DNA from: Blumeriella jaapii
Lineage: Eukaryota; Ascomycota; Leotiomycetes; Helotiales; Drepanopezizaceae
Reading direction: 5' to 3'
NCBI GenBank assembly: GCA_009599575.1
Contig: VWND01000086.1
Location: forward strand, 124,001 to 188,000
Length of the DNA stretch: 64,000 bases
This document shows positions 22,954 to 34,572 of this stretch, in pieces. The position numbers were made by a program, and so were the translations under genes. The notes beneath the pieces were generated by a model. It was given only the letters and a program-made list of their open reading frames with translations. It was not told the DNA's origin and did no database searches. Numbering within the stretch: the first letter of the stretch is position 1; each line of letters opens with the position of its first letter.

Positions 22954-24635
22954 ATGCGGAATACCCTCATCTTCGCTGGCAGCTCGTGCCCGCCGCTCAC
23001 CAACAAGATCTGCTCGAATCTGGGTATGGCCCCCGCGGCGGTCGAGCTCGGCCAATTTGCAAATGTAACATTCTGTGCAACCTTTTCTCATCGCGCGGCT
23101 GGGCTGACCACGGACGGTGCAGGGCGAGACCAGCGTCAAGATCATGACCAGCATTCGAGAGAAGGACGTCTTCGTCGTTCAATCGGGCAGCAGTCGGATC
23201 AATGACAGCATCATGGAGCTTCTCATCCTGATCTCTGCGTGCAAGGGAGGCTCAGCAAACAAGATCACCGGTCAGCTCCCCAGTCGATGTTCGTACACGT
23301 CTGCCATGCTGATGCAGCATAGCTGTTCTACCTTACTTTCCGTACAGCAGGCAATCGAAAAAGAAGTCTCATCGTGGGGCCATCACCGCACGCATGCTTG
23401 CAAATCTCCTCCACGTCGCGGGCATCAACCACGTTATCACCATCGACCTCCACGCCTCCCAGATGCAGGGCTTCTTCCAATGCCCCGTTGACAATCTGCA
23501 TGCTGAACCTCTCATTGCGCGGTGGATCAGACACAATGTTGCCAACTGGTCCGAGGCCGTGTGTGTATCGAAAAATCCTGGGGGCACAAAGAGAGTCACA
23601 TCCCTGGCAGACGCGTTGAAGCTCAACTTTGGCATGGTCACAACAGATAAGCGCAGGGCCGGAAACCTGAGTTCGAGTCTGATTCTGAGCCAGCTTGATG
23701 AGACCGAGGTTGACGCCGACGTGAGCAAGCTGGAAATTCACGACGCGGACGACGAAGCAGCGCAGTCCAAGCCACAAGAGCAGCGCCTCCCTCTCAAGAT
23801 ACAGACTAGCCGAGACGACCAAAAACCGGAGCCCCCAAAGTCCAACACTAGTCCACGAGGATCAGCACATTCACGACACAACAGCCAGCAGTCTCATCGG
23901 AAGTCACAAAGCATGCCATCCCCGCTTCGTACAGCATACCGGAATTCTCCTCTGCTTCAGTCAGACAGCACCCCAACAATGCCTCCATCAAGTGAGGGAG
24001 AAGGGGCCGAAGGGAGCGATTTTACAGATGAGCGAGCTCGCGAGGTCATTCACGGTAGGCTCATCCACGGCCATATTGTTCCAGACGATTATCCTTCCCC
24101 GACCATTTCTGCAATGTCCAATTCCGTGATCCTTGAACGCCTGGATGAAGACCCAATGGAGATGTCCAGGCATTCCTCCTATTGCAATCCCGAACCCCAC
24201 GTGCTCGGTGGTACCGCAGACGCAGCAGCAAGCTCGGATGAGGAAGAGCAAGGGTTCAATGACCCAAGTCTGGAGCAGATGATTACTCTAGTAGGCGACG
24301 TCCGGGATAGAACCGTTTTCATTGTGGACGACATGATCGACAAGGCCGGCAGCTGGATTGCCGCAGCCGAATGTGTTGTCAAGCGCGGCGGTGCGAAGAA
24401 AGTGTACTGCATTGCAACTCACGGTTTGTTTGGTGGTAACGCTCTCGCCGAGCTCCAAGATTGCGACTGCATCGACACGATAGTCGTCACAAATTCCTTT
24501 CCCATACCCCTGGACAAGTCGCGCGACACCAACAAGCTCGTCGTACTCGATCTTTCGAATTTGCTGTCTGAAGCGATTCGGAGGAATCACTATGGCGAGT
24601 CCGTTTCGGCTCTTTTCGCCCATAGTAACGATTAG
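22954..24635 (+). CDS. PRS5: Ribose-phosphate diphosphokinase, Prs5-like with long insert
   Basis: PRPP synthetase family: transfers diphosphate from ATP to ribose 5-phosphate for nucleotide, His and Trp synthesis. Exons 22954-23064, 23123-23270, 23323-24635 (introns 58 and 52 nt) give 523 residues in phase. Conserved blocks are SVKIMTSIREKDVFVVQS, ISACKGGSANKIT, AVLPYFPYSRQSKKKSHRGA, INHVITIDLHASQMQGFF and YCIATHGLFGGNALAEL. The PRPP loop reads FIVDDMIDKAGSWI, with Lys-Ala where active enzymes usually have a Thr/Gly-rich turn; yeast Prs5 is altered at the same place. An insert of about 175 residues (about 227-400), Ser-rich and disordered, splits the C-terminal domain, as in Prs1/Prs5 types. 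It may act with another Prs subunit. Confidence 0.9.
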
Positions 24636-25538
24636 AGAGAAGTGATTTTGTTGGCCCTTCTGTCTTATATTTATTTTTGCACAATTGCCACTAGCGAGGC
24701 GTTGGGAGTGATGGACAACAGGTTAGGGTCCGATTTACTTCGGCACATTTAGACACAAGGAATGGTAACGAAACATGATGACAGGTCGCGCCTACGATTC
24801 TGGTGAATTTTGCAGAACAAGCCATTTTTTTTTTTTTGGTGGTTCGGAATCTGGAGGCTATACCGAGCGATGCATTCTGTAGAGAGTGCAGGAGCTACTT
24901 TCCTCTAGAAAGTAGCTACTAACGGAGCGTTCGAAGATTGAATTAGTCCTTTGGGGCTTGTCGGGACTAGAAGGCACCTTGTTCTGGCTACTTATTGCTA
25001 CGGCCTTTCACTAGATCGGTGAACAAGGGGCAAGAGAACTTCCTGAACATCTATCATTCTGTTTTTCGGCACGCATTGTTTTGGTTTGAATGTACACGCC
25101 GAGGGAGGTATCTTGGTCTAAGGTACGACCACATGCCTTCGATGCTACAGGCTAAGCAGGCAAAAGTAGCAATTGCAACGAGGAAAGCTTTCATTTGCCT
25201 CGTAGCAGCGCTGCGAGCCTTTTTCTTTTTAGAAAATCATCTCCTTCGACCTTTTTGTTCAGACAAAATAACGGCTTTCTCAGCCGCGCGAGTTGCATCA
25301 AAAGCGCTTTGTACTCGGCTTGAAGAGATCGGCGTAGTCAAGTAAAAAGGCTACGCCGGCTACAGCCTTGAACACATTATACTCGACTACGAAATTCATC
25401 GTCTTGGCAGAAGCTGATTTTTAAGTCCTTCAAACTCGAAAGCTAAATTCAAAGGTACTGCTGCTCTTGCGCAAGACGCCAATTAAAATATTTCTTGCTA
25501 TCTAACAAACAAGGGTCGAATCAGAATATTCCTCATCG
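24636..25538. other. Intergenic, AT-rich
   Basis: Between convergent genes. Contains a long T run near 24826-24838 and a hairpin at 24893-24917. The stretch 25140-25480 is AT-rich with short broken frames and may be old repeat DNA, but I could not match it to another copy. Confidence 0.45.
24893..24917. other. Perfect 10-bp hairpin downstream of PRS5
   Basis: AGCTACTTTC and GAAAGTAGCT are exact inverted repeats around a 5-nt loop. It lies about 260 bp after the PRS5 stop, so it could lie in or near the 3' UTR. No function is assigned. Confidence 0.6.
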
Positions 25539-26584
25539 CTAAACATCTGTAGTGTGCTCTAGTATTTCTTTCACTCGTCTTGTTGTCTTCTCCGTTTTTT
25601 TTCTTTGTTTCTCATTATCGGGATTCTCAAATTCTGAATCTGTCTCATCAGCATCGTCAGCTTCATCATCACTATCTCTCGTATTCAGGTAATCTGACCT
25701 CAGCTTCTCGACTCTCCAGTATTCCGGCAAGTTGCTATCACTCGGTTAGTAACCCAGACAACTACCCATCGCTTTCCGGAAGCACTTACTTTTTCATGAA
25801 CGACATTACGTTCATATAGTCAGGCTCGCTCTCCCAATTGCCCATCAAATCCATTGTGATTGAATAGGTGTCCATCATATTCACGCCAGCCCTCTCCATA
25901 CGGCGGATCGAGTTTGAGTCTGAATTCGCAGCGACTGAATTGGAGGCGTCGGTGTTAAAGAATACTTCGTAACCATTGGCGCGCAAGGACAGAGCCAGGA
26001 AGGTGGTGCACGCTTCGGTCAGAACGCCGGTGAGGATGACTTGCTTCCTTGAGGTTATCTCAAGGCTCCTACGGAACAGGGCATTGTCCCAGGGGTTCAC
26101 TTCCTTGCGTTCTGGGAGTTGGGGTCAGCTTCCAGACTCTGTGTAAATGTTGGGAGGTGGCGTGTCACTTACTAACGTGCAGAGCACTTGGGAATAACTG
26201 TCGGCTGTGTTAGTGGCTCGTTTGGGGTTTCGGGTATCATTTTGACATACACTTTCGATTATTGGTGCCAAGTCATTATTCACTCCATTCTTTTCACTTC
26301 CCGCCAACACTACTGGCAAATCGAAGAGTGGTGCAATTTCAGCTTGGGCCCTAAAGCTCTGTTCAAACTGGCGATTTTTGTTATACGCATATTGATAAAG
26401 CCCGACTTCGGGATCGACAAACACGAGGACCGCATCGCTCTTGTTGAGGCTTTCGTAGTGGAAGCTTGAGCCTATCAACCTAGTCAGTCTTCTGCTCTCA
26501 TATATCATCGCTTGGCAAGGAAGGAAATGTACCTCGAACAGCAACGGCAACAGCTAAAATACTAGCGAAAGTCAAAAACTTCAT
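25539..26584 (-). CDS. Secreted isochorismatase-family hydrolase
   Basis: Cysteine hydrolase of the isochorismatase fold; the substrate is unknown. Five exons: 26533-26584, 26251-26471, 26173-26197 (25-nt microexon), 25790-26111, 25539-25734. All four introns (61, 53, 61, 55 nt) keep phase and give 271 residues. The N-terminus MKFLTFASILAVAVAV is a signal peptide, unusual for the family. The catalytic Asp is in VFVDPE (about D37). The lysine is in HVKRKEVNPWDN (K100 or K102, partly coded by the microexon). The nucleophile is C134 in TEACTTFLALSLR. The last about 45 residues form an acidic then basic tail (DSDDEADDADETDSE) not typical of the fold. Confidence 0.85.
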
Positions 26585-28532
26585 TTTGAGGATCGTTGCC
26601 AAAACAAGACTTTGAAGAGGACGTTTCCGAAAACAAGATCTTGAAGCTGAGAATGTTGTGGCTTATATAGAGTAGCCTGCAAGAACAGCCCTACCGGCTT
26701 AACCGAGTAAGGGAATGGGAATGAAGGATCGCCAACATTCATTCGAACGTCCCAATTAAAGGAACAAAAACATCCATCCCCACCTGGCGCTCGGATATCT
26801 CGCTTCGGCGAGATCCTAGCTTCGCTGGCAAGCGAGTATCAATCAAAACATCAATTCTTCTTCTCAAATCCAATGAATCTATCCTAACGGAGTATCACTG
26901 TATGTATATTAAGATCATCCCTGCTCGTTCGAACAGCGTTTGCCTTTTGGTATTATCTCATCCCAGTGAAGCTGTATTGTTGTGAATGATCCAGACTGGT
27001 GAAGACGGATCTCTAAGCCTGTACAATAGGAGGCGCTGGCTACAAACCTTTAGTATTTTCAACAAAAATCCGAAAAGCCGATCAGAAACTCCAGCGTTCA
27101 AGCTGAGGCAAGAATGAATTCAGCACCGCAACGCACCGATGCACGACCGGCCACGTACGCATACGATTGGCAAGAGTTTTAACGATTTACGACTTGTACG
27201 CGGCGCTTTCTATTTAAGACTTGCCTTTTTTTTTCCGATTGCGCCTACGACAGCGTGCCTTATGTACAATCCTATCGCGAGGACCTTCCAGCTTCGAATG
27301 CTCCGACGATACATACCTTGAATGCTTCTTAGAAATGTCGTTTTTGCCGCATCTCGCATTTTTGCTGTGCCCCTCTTGTAGGCGCAGCTCTGCTGGGCAC
27401 TGTGCTGACCTGGCATGAAATACTCGGTATCTATTGATTTTGAGTTGCAGATTAGAGCCTGCTCCTGAAGGACGTGATGAGCTTGTCAAGATGACTGCTC
27501 ACTGTATCGCAGGTGCGTCTTTTATTTAGACTTGATTGATAACCTTTTAGGCTTAGCAAGTCTTGGTCACTGTCACTTGACGCTCTGAAGTACTACATAA
27601 TAGTGGGTCGAGTGCCCGCAGAATATTTGTGGGAAGGCAGCCCACTATTATTAAATGGCATTAATGAATCTTAAAATAACCAAAGAGTATGCCAAGTTCG
27701 CATAGTCGACATTCCGCGAATATCTGAAGGTCATAACAATAATGTACTAATCATTCGATTATTAGGATTTGGATATCACGCAGGTAAGTATCTCAAGACG
27801 TCGAGAATAGAGGTAGGCTGGTGGTTCGAGTTATTGAGGATCATTCTTTGCTGGAAAACAACAGCATTGAGTCGAGAACGCGTACAAAATTCATCGACTA
27901 CGGGATACTGAATGAATGTGAACACCAGTTGTTGGTATCATAGGGCGAATCAGTAAAAACTAGTCTTAATCGTGTTCTGGTGATTGTGTATGATTTCTAC
28001 TCGAGGATGCCTAGTGCAAGAAGATGGGTGGTAGACGCATGCTGCCAGCGTGATCTCACGTGACTAATCGCCGTGGGGCTATCACAACACCAGTATGTTG
28101 GAAAGATTGGCGTTTGCCCAAGACAGAAAAAAAATCTCCGCGAGGGGTATGTAGATCACATGGACGCATCGAAGCAAACGAGTGGAGTGAGACGTTCCGT
28201 TAAAAGTTTCAATTTCATCCAGTGCATCATGGATATCATTCGTCGCTCGCTATGCAGCATGTGTAAACGCCCCAACAATGCAGAATCGCCGCTCGTTCCA
28301 TTCCTCATATCAGCCCCTTTCAATGTACACAGTCTTGCTGATACATAGTGTGTCAAAATCGCACGACGTTCGTTAGAATCTCAACGCTTATAAAATGCAC
28401 AAGTGTCGTTCCAATCATTTAACCTGTCAAGCCAGTACTGTTTCGTCGTTTTGTCGTAGCAAGGAAAATTTAGCTCATCTCAGCAAAGTGGTCGTTGCGA
28501 TTTGGCTCCCAAAGGAAATGCAAAATATCCCT
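26585..28532. other. Gene-free stretch, about 1.9 kb
   Basis: No supported gene. Open frames are below 100 residues and occur on both strands. It contains the inverted repeat at 27598-27650. The part near 27.1-27.5 kb mixes GC-rich and T-rich patches and may be relict repeat. Confidence 0.5.
27598..27650. repeat. 10-bp inverted repeat with nested short stem
   Basis: TAATAGTGGG (27598-27607) and CCCACTATTA (27641-27650) are exact inverted repeats. Inside lie TGCC and GGCA that can pair as well. It could be the remnant of a small foldback element. Confidence 0.55.
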
Positions 28533-31167
28533 TTAGTCCTCCTCCTCCTCCTCCACCAGAGCAGGTGTTCTCCGCTCGGTCCTCCGCTTGGGTCTTCGGT
28601 GCCGAGAGCTGCTGATGTTGCTTGCCGAATCGTCGGGCGCCAATTCACTCATGAGCTCCGATTCAGGCTCCCAATCACTCTCACTTAGCATTTCGCTCCC
28701 CTCTCCCCAGTTTTGTCTCTCGTAGCCTGGTCCCAACCCGGAAGGCGGGAAGCCAGGTGTGCCAGCACTGATAATGTCCGGGGCAGGTTGTCTGGACTGC
28801 AACGACATCGAAAGGCCTGCTCCACGTTCCCGAAGAGCACGACGGACCATCTCTGCCTTACGGTGCAAACCTTCGAAAGCATCCTCGAGAGCTTCCATGC
28901 CCAGATAGATCTCACGCTCAACTTCGGCGAGAACTGCAATCTCGGTTTCCTCGTCGTTGGAAACAGGTTGTCGAGTTTGAGCAAATGGGGTGTGGCCACG
29001 AGATTGGAATCCGCCTATTGAAGGCGAGAAAGGGGTGTTGTTTCGGGAAGGGTTGGCTTGACGCAGAGAGGGAGACATCGGGCCGCGGACTGGAACGCCG
29101 TCGGCGGGTGTTGATCCTCGCGATGGAGGGTTTGTTACATCATCGGCTCCAGACCACAAAAATCCATCGAAGCGACCTGAAGTCAGAATCTCCCATTCTG
29201 AGGAGTTGATGCTCGACATCGTCGCCAACAAATTGTGGAGATTAGGATGCTTCAACAGGTAAATGGCGGCCTCGGGGTCTCGAGGGGGGTGGGGAAGTCT
29301 GTACAGTCTTCGGATCGAGTGCACGGTCTTGACCATAAACTCGGAGCGAGGCTTAGGCTGGGGTGCCCGCGAAATAGGTTGTACGATCGTAGATCCCGAG
29401 ACCAGCGCATTGAATATAGGTCGCTCATACTGATCCAGGTGAGTGAGGATGGCGAAGGACAAGGTCTCGTCGTCGACCTCCTGGGGAGGAGTAGCCGCTG
29501 TCTGCGGGCAGCTCGAGAGCCACTTGTCAACAGCATGCTTCGTCTTCTTGCTTTGCGCGAGGTAGTGCTCACGGAACTGCTCGTCAATGTCCGGATCCAT
29601 CTTGATGGGTGAACGAGGTCGCTCTGGCCCACCACCTCCAGTGATGCCAAGTCCGCTGGACAATTCCTCTCCCGCCCGAACACCCAACGTCGCAAAATCG
29701 AAAGCTGGCCAGACAGGAAGCTCACGCCGACCGCTGACCCACTCCAAGACTTCACCCCACCCTAGGCCCCGGCTGCCCTCGTGGCTTGTGAAGTCAGGGT
29801 GTTGACACATGACGCATGTACAGCCTTCGCAAGAGAGGTCTCGGTTGAAGACGTTCTCCAAGCGATCGAGCAATCTCCGCGCCACTGATCGGTATCCTGT
29901 AGCGACAGCCAGCGAGCCATTCTTGTTGATGACTGCTTCATATTGATCCAGAACACCATAGAACGGCCCGAAGATCTTCTCGACCTCCGAAGGGATTTGC
30001 GCAGCCTCTCTGGGGCCACTGTGTTGCGAAGGGTGAGCTGGGGCAGCAGAGAGTAAGGTCTTGGGAACTGGGCGCAACAGGCCGCCATTCTGCATCAAGT
30101 AATCGACCCGAGGAACATTGATCGGTACATTCGGAGGCGGAGGGTGGGGGTGGTTGTGGGGAGTCGTAAGCACTGGATGCCGAATCGCGAGCCTCAAAGT
30201 GCATGAACGGTGCTGGAGTCGGTTTGGTACTAGCTGCAGATGGTGGAGGAAACTGAGGAGTCTGAGTAGGAGTTCTGGGTGACGAATCTTCTCCCGAATC
30301 CGGGGATGAGTCCGTATCCAAGACTGGCGGCCGCTTGCTGAAAGATCCCTTCCTCTCTTGATCCCGCTTTGGAGCAACAGATGTGACGTTCGAATCTACA
30401 GCAGACCCGATGCCTGAGTCCCGAACGCGCAGATCGTCAACCGAGGCTCCGCCCTGCAGGTGTGGTGATTTGGTCGCAGTGCTGGCCTTTGAGCTTTTTG
30501 ATTTGGTCGAAACCTTTGAACGGGTGGTTGTCTCCTTGATCTGCTCCTTGCCCGCCAATCTCCCAAACCATGAATTCCTTGACTCTGGTCGAGCTTCTAG
30601 TTCCGATTCCTCGTACACCTTCGGCATCCGGCTTGCTGATCCTTTTCTCTGCTGTGAAAACTCGGTCTCGGGCGGACTTGGAGGGCGACCATCCCTTGGG
30701 AAGGTGCTCGACTTCGGAGCGACGTTCTCCGACGACTTGGTCTTGCTCTTCTCAGGTGAGCCGAGATCGGTCGAGTCTGGGGTATATGGATTCGGCTTGT
30801 TCGCGGCCAGCAACCGGACGTCTTCTCTACTGACCGCCTCCTTGCTGTAGGTCTTATTGAAGCTCGGGTATGGCAGACTGCTTTTCGAAATCGCACCTGG
30901 GGCCAAGGCCGTGCGAGACAGCTCGGGAACCAGGTCAGCCATCGACGCCGATGGCTCCGAGCCTTTCTCACTACTCTTCTCCGACTCCTTCTCCTTCTTC
31001 CGCCGGTGGGAAGATCTGACGACCTCGCCCGTCTTGGGGTCGATGACCTTCGGTCGCGTCTTTCGGAGACGGTTTGGGTCTCTCTCTTTCTCTCTCTCGC
31101 TCTTGGATCGGTGCCGTCTCTCCGCGGATCTCTCTTCGACTTCCTGCTCCTGGTCTTTCGGGCCCAT
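28533..31167 (-). CDS. Conserved fungal protein of unknown function, with frame break
   Basis: From the ATG at 31167 the N-terminal half is very charged (Arg/Lys/Glu/Ser) and looks disordered and possibly nuclear. The C-terminal half from about 30.1 kb is folded: NVPINVPRVDYLMQNGG, GPFYGVLDQYEAVINKNGSL, a Cys cluster CEGCTCVMCQ, GLGWGEVLEWVSGRRELP, and a long acidic C-terminus. Fungal relatives have been given names such as mismatch-specific DNA glycosylase, but I see no motif that proves it. The two halves lie in different frames. One base must be skipped in a C-rich proline tract near 30131-30160, and no intron of the right length is visible. Corrected length is about 878 residues. There are no other introns. 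Confidence 0.78.
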
Positions 31168-32289
31168 TGTTGATTGTTTGCGAAGGGGACGGGCAATCGA
31201 TCTGGCGCTTAGAGAATTAAGCTATGTGGTAACGGGTATTGTATAATGGGCCACATGAGACATGTGGATATCTGGCTGGCTGGCAGACAGTCAGGCAGGC
31301 AGGCAGGAAATGATGGAATGGCAGAGAGCGAAGAACAGCGACAACAAGGGATCGTGGTCGAGGCGGTGATGGGTCGAGGTGCGTTGATGTGTTGGGCGGT
31401 GATTCGCAGGGAAACGCGGGTGTTGATGTTGAACAAGGGCCGATGTACTTCCGTGACTAGGCGAGGCGTGGCGGCCTGATTGTGGGATCAGGCCCCAACC
31501 AGGGACGGAAAGTAAACAAAGGCGGGTGGTGATGGCGAGGTTCGATTCATAGCTGATGGATGGCTCGGAGCGAGAACGAACGAGAAAAAGAAAGGATTCG
31601 AAGGTGCGTGCGGCAAAACAATCTTATCCTAATGGCTAGCAATTACAGACCCGTCTCCTCTACCACGGTGTCGTCAGTGCCACCGCTATTTCGATCGAGT
31701 GGAATTTGAATTATAGATGGGGGTTAGCATGGGCGACAGACAGCTCACCGTACGTACGTACATACATACAGTACAGTACGTACGTTCTCCACGATGGCAA
31801 GGACGGCATGCCGCAGGGCGAGACGTGGGGTAAGGTCAAGTGCGCTCAGTACTTTGAAGTGGGATGAAGTGGGAGGTGTCACCCGATGATCTAGATTACA
31901 GGCCTCCATGGGGAATCTGTCAACCCCGCGTCGCATAAGCATGTAACAGAAGAGCCCAGGCCCGGAACAAGAGGGGGATGTATCAAAACAACATCGCTGT
32001 GCCCGACCGACCTAATTCGAAGTACCGACATGCGGTCGCCATTTCAAATATCAGGCCGGCTCCGAAGGACACTCGGTCTTTGGTTCAGAGCTTGCAGATC
32101 AACAAAAAACCTACCTGCATCTACGTACTGTACATAATACTGTACAAAATATCAAATACCACCATGATTCCCATGCAACCAGTGAAAGAGAGTCGTATTG
32201 ATAGCCATAGTAATGGACAACCTCGATTACGAAAAAGCTATCTCAAATCTATCGAGTTTTTTATTTTCTCGTGGTCTCACATCTAGTCT
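31168..32289. other. Intergenic, no gene seen
   Basis: Includes a GGCAGGCAGGCAGG run near 31295 and a GTAC/CATAC palindromic tract at 31745-31788. No coding signal. Confidence 0.5.
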
Positions 32290-32640
32290 GCAATACTCGT
32301 TAAAGCTTTTTTGAACTTGCGTTTGTAATAACAAAGTGTCCGTTCTCGTAAATCGAGGATACCAGTCGCTTTTCTGCACTTTCACTTATCTTTTGGGCCG
32401 CCATTCTGATCGCAGGCGAAGCGAAAAGTCGAATTGGTAGGTATGTTAATACAGCGACCATATTCAAAACGCTGTACCGGGATTTCAACCATCAAGCTAT
32501 CGATTCGTTCGTCCATTTTACCAAGTCGCTTTCCAAATCTGATTTATGTTTAGGTCCATAGACTCTTTGCCGCAAAAGACAGTGACATGTTCGTAGGAAG
32601 CACCGCGTACAAGTACTGAATTGCTGCTCTCTAGAGTAAA
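32290..32640. mobile_element. Fragment of the same degraded repeat family as 3.9-4.3 kb
   Basis: Shares TATTC-AAA-CGCTGTACCGGG and a following ATCGATT block (32460-32515) with 3978-4040, and GTTCGTA...CACCGCGTACA (about 32590-32622) with 4262-4290. The spacing between the two blocks is shorter here, so it is a decayed or partly deleted copy in the same orientation. There is no coding capacity. Confidence 0.55.
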
Positions 32641-32778
32641 AGAGAATCAACTTTCACGTAGGGTGTAATTGTTGAGCTAAAACCAAACTATGTGTACCAA
32701 AACAAGCAGCAACTACATTCCGCACTACAATCAAAATTTGACAAAACGATTCGCACTCCAGCGCCCAGACCAGTACAA

Positions 32779-34572
32779 TTATGTCGGGGTACGTACTGGA
32801 AATCCTTGCACTGTTCCACCAGCTGGAATTCCCTCCACTTCTATGTCGTGTCTGTAGCAGTATTCGTCGAAACATGTCTTGCAGTGCGCTGGCAAAACAT
32901 CTGTATGCTTGTTAAATATTGCACAGCCCAAACATTTCCCCCATCCTCTTCTATAATCTTGGGTAGCAATATGGATACCTCGATACACTGCTTCAAACAT
33001 ATCATGCTGCTTAAAAACCGATTTGCTCGACGGGGGGAATGTATCCGGAGTAGTTTGATAGTATGGTGAGTTGGGGAGATAGATGATCGTGGTTTTGTTG
33101 GGCTCATAGCAGCCGAAGAATGTAGCTCTTTTGTTAAATTCTCTCGCCATGAACTCTGGGGGCGGGGGGATATAAGGCATGCGATCGAGTCCTTTATACT
33201 CAGACACCACACTAGTTGCATGAATCCCGGTCCCGTTAGGGTACAAGCTTTCTATATCAGGAGCGTTATCGTTCACGATGATAACCGAGACATTGCGTTC
33301 GGGCTGAAGCAAAGGCATAATAGGGCTGCTTTGCCAATTTTGTGACCCGTCAACCAAGTGTAGATGTTCATCCTCGAAAGTTTGTCTCGGGGAATTCGTT
33401 GCTCCTGATATGGAATTGTAATGATAAAATGGGTTGTTTAAGGTACCGTAGAAATCTCGACCGGGTATAGATGGATTTCGCATCGGGATCATTGTGAGGA
33501 GGTCGCGGGTAAACTCCCACCTCAGTGATGGGAAAATGGCATCTGGGCAATCAAATTCGTTGAACATATTCGAAGTAACTCCCATGATATAGCCGAGGTT
33601 ATCGTGATTTGTGACGCATTTGTTTGCACAACTGCCTCGCCATTGCTCAATCTTGACCCGAAATATTTGGTTGGAGTAAAGGCCGAGATTTCTGGGTCCC
33701 AGCTACCAAACTCGAAAGGCGTAAACTCATATGTTGCTGACCAAGGTCTCGGCCTGCATAGGTCAGTCGGTTTTCTGACGCCTAACGCAGTTATTATAGG
33801 AAGTGGTCCTTCGTGTCGGACAAAGTTCTTGAGTCTCGCAACGGAGGATAAAGTCCTTCTTCGAGAATCTCGCAAAAGATGACCGGATACCAGCCTTCCC
33901 CAAGCATCGACTACCGTAACGTGGAATCCTTCAATCGCTTTGAAGAGTAAATCCATGTTGATGAGGGATCTGAGACCTAGCTCTGCAAACGGGTTATGGG
34001 GTCTAAGTATATTATGCCGAAATTCCGAGTCCCAATATTTGTGTCTGAGAGCATGAACGGTTGGGAAGTTATTCCCAGCCAGAGAAGATACTAGCCATCC
34101 GCCTCCTTGAACGCCGGCATGGTATGTGATAGCTTGGTACAGGCCCTCAGTTTCCAATGTTGGAAGTATTCTAGTACTGCCATCTTCTCTTCCGTCGAGA
34201 GCTTGGACCACACCAGCTCCCGCAAGCAGGGACCCGTAGAAACCAGAACTAGTAGTCAAACCAATCTATTCACTGTTAACACTTGAGCCCAATGATACCT
34301 GTGAATAAACATACGGTCGGGAGTACAGGTACGTCGCGGATAATAGAAGCAAAGTCCGGATCGATTCTGAGCAACCAGTCCTTCAAAGCCCTGTCCGCAC
34401 GCGCTTTTCTCTTCATTCTGTATTCATTCTCGCTCGGCGATAGTCCAATGGCCGGCCGAATCAACGAACCCGTTGGACAATCCACTATCTTGGGAGTGTA
34501 GTCTTTAAACCCAGCGTGTGCCTGTGAAAAAAGAAGGAGAAGAAGGAAGAGAGGCGCGAGGCGCAAATCCAT
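32779..34572 (-). CDS. Lysophospholipase/phospholipase B-like protein, catalytic motif lost, frame break
   Basis: Homologue of secreted fungal phospholipase B, which removes acyl chains from phospholipids. Exon 1 (34315-34572) starts with a signal peptide (MDLRLAPLFLLLLLFSQAHA), then YTPKIVDCP and SPSENEYRMKRKARAD as in the family. A 49-nt intron (34266-34314) leads to IGLTTSSGFYGSLLAGAG, where active enzymes have a SGGG oxyanion loop. The nucleophile motif GLSGGSW is here GVQGGGW (about residues 137-143), so the serine is missing. FEFGSWDPEISAFTPTKYFG and the Asp region LVDGSQ remain, and the Cys-rich C-terminus is complete. Around 33612-33636 the frame shifts (one base missing or two extra). 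It is either an inactive secreted protein or a decaying gene. Confidence 0.75.

Noticed and set aside
25140..25480. Possible further copy of the degraded 4-kb repeat
   Set aside because: AT-rich and broken, but I could not find an anchor longer than chance shared with 3.4-4.3 kb or 32.3-32.6 kb.
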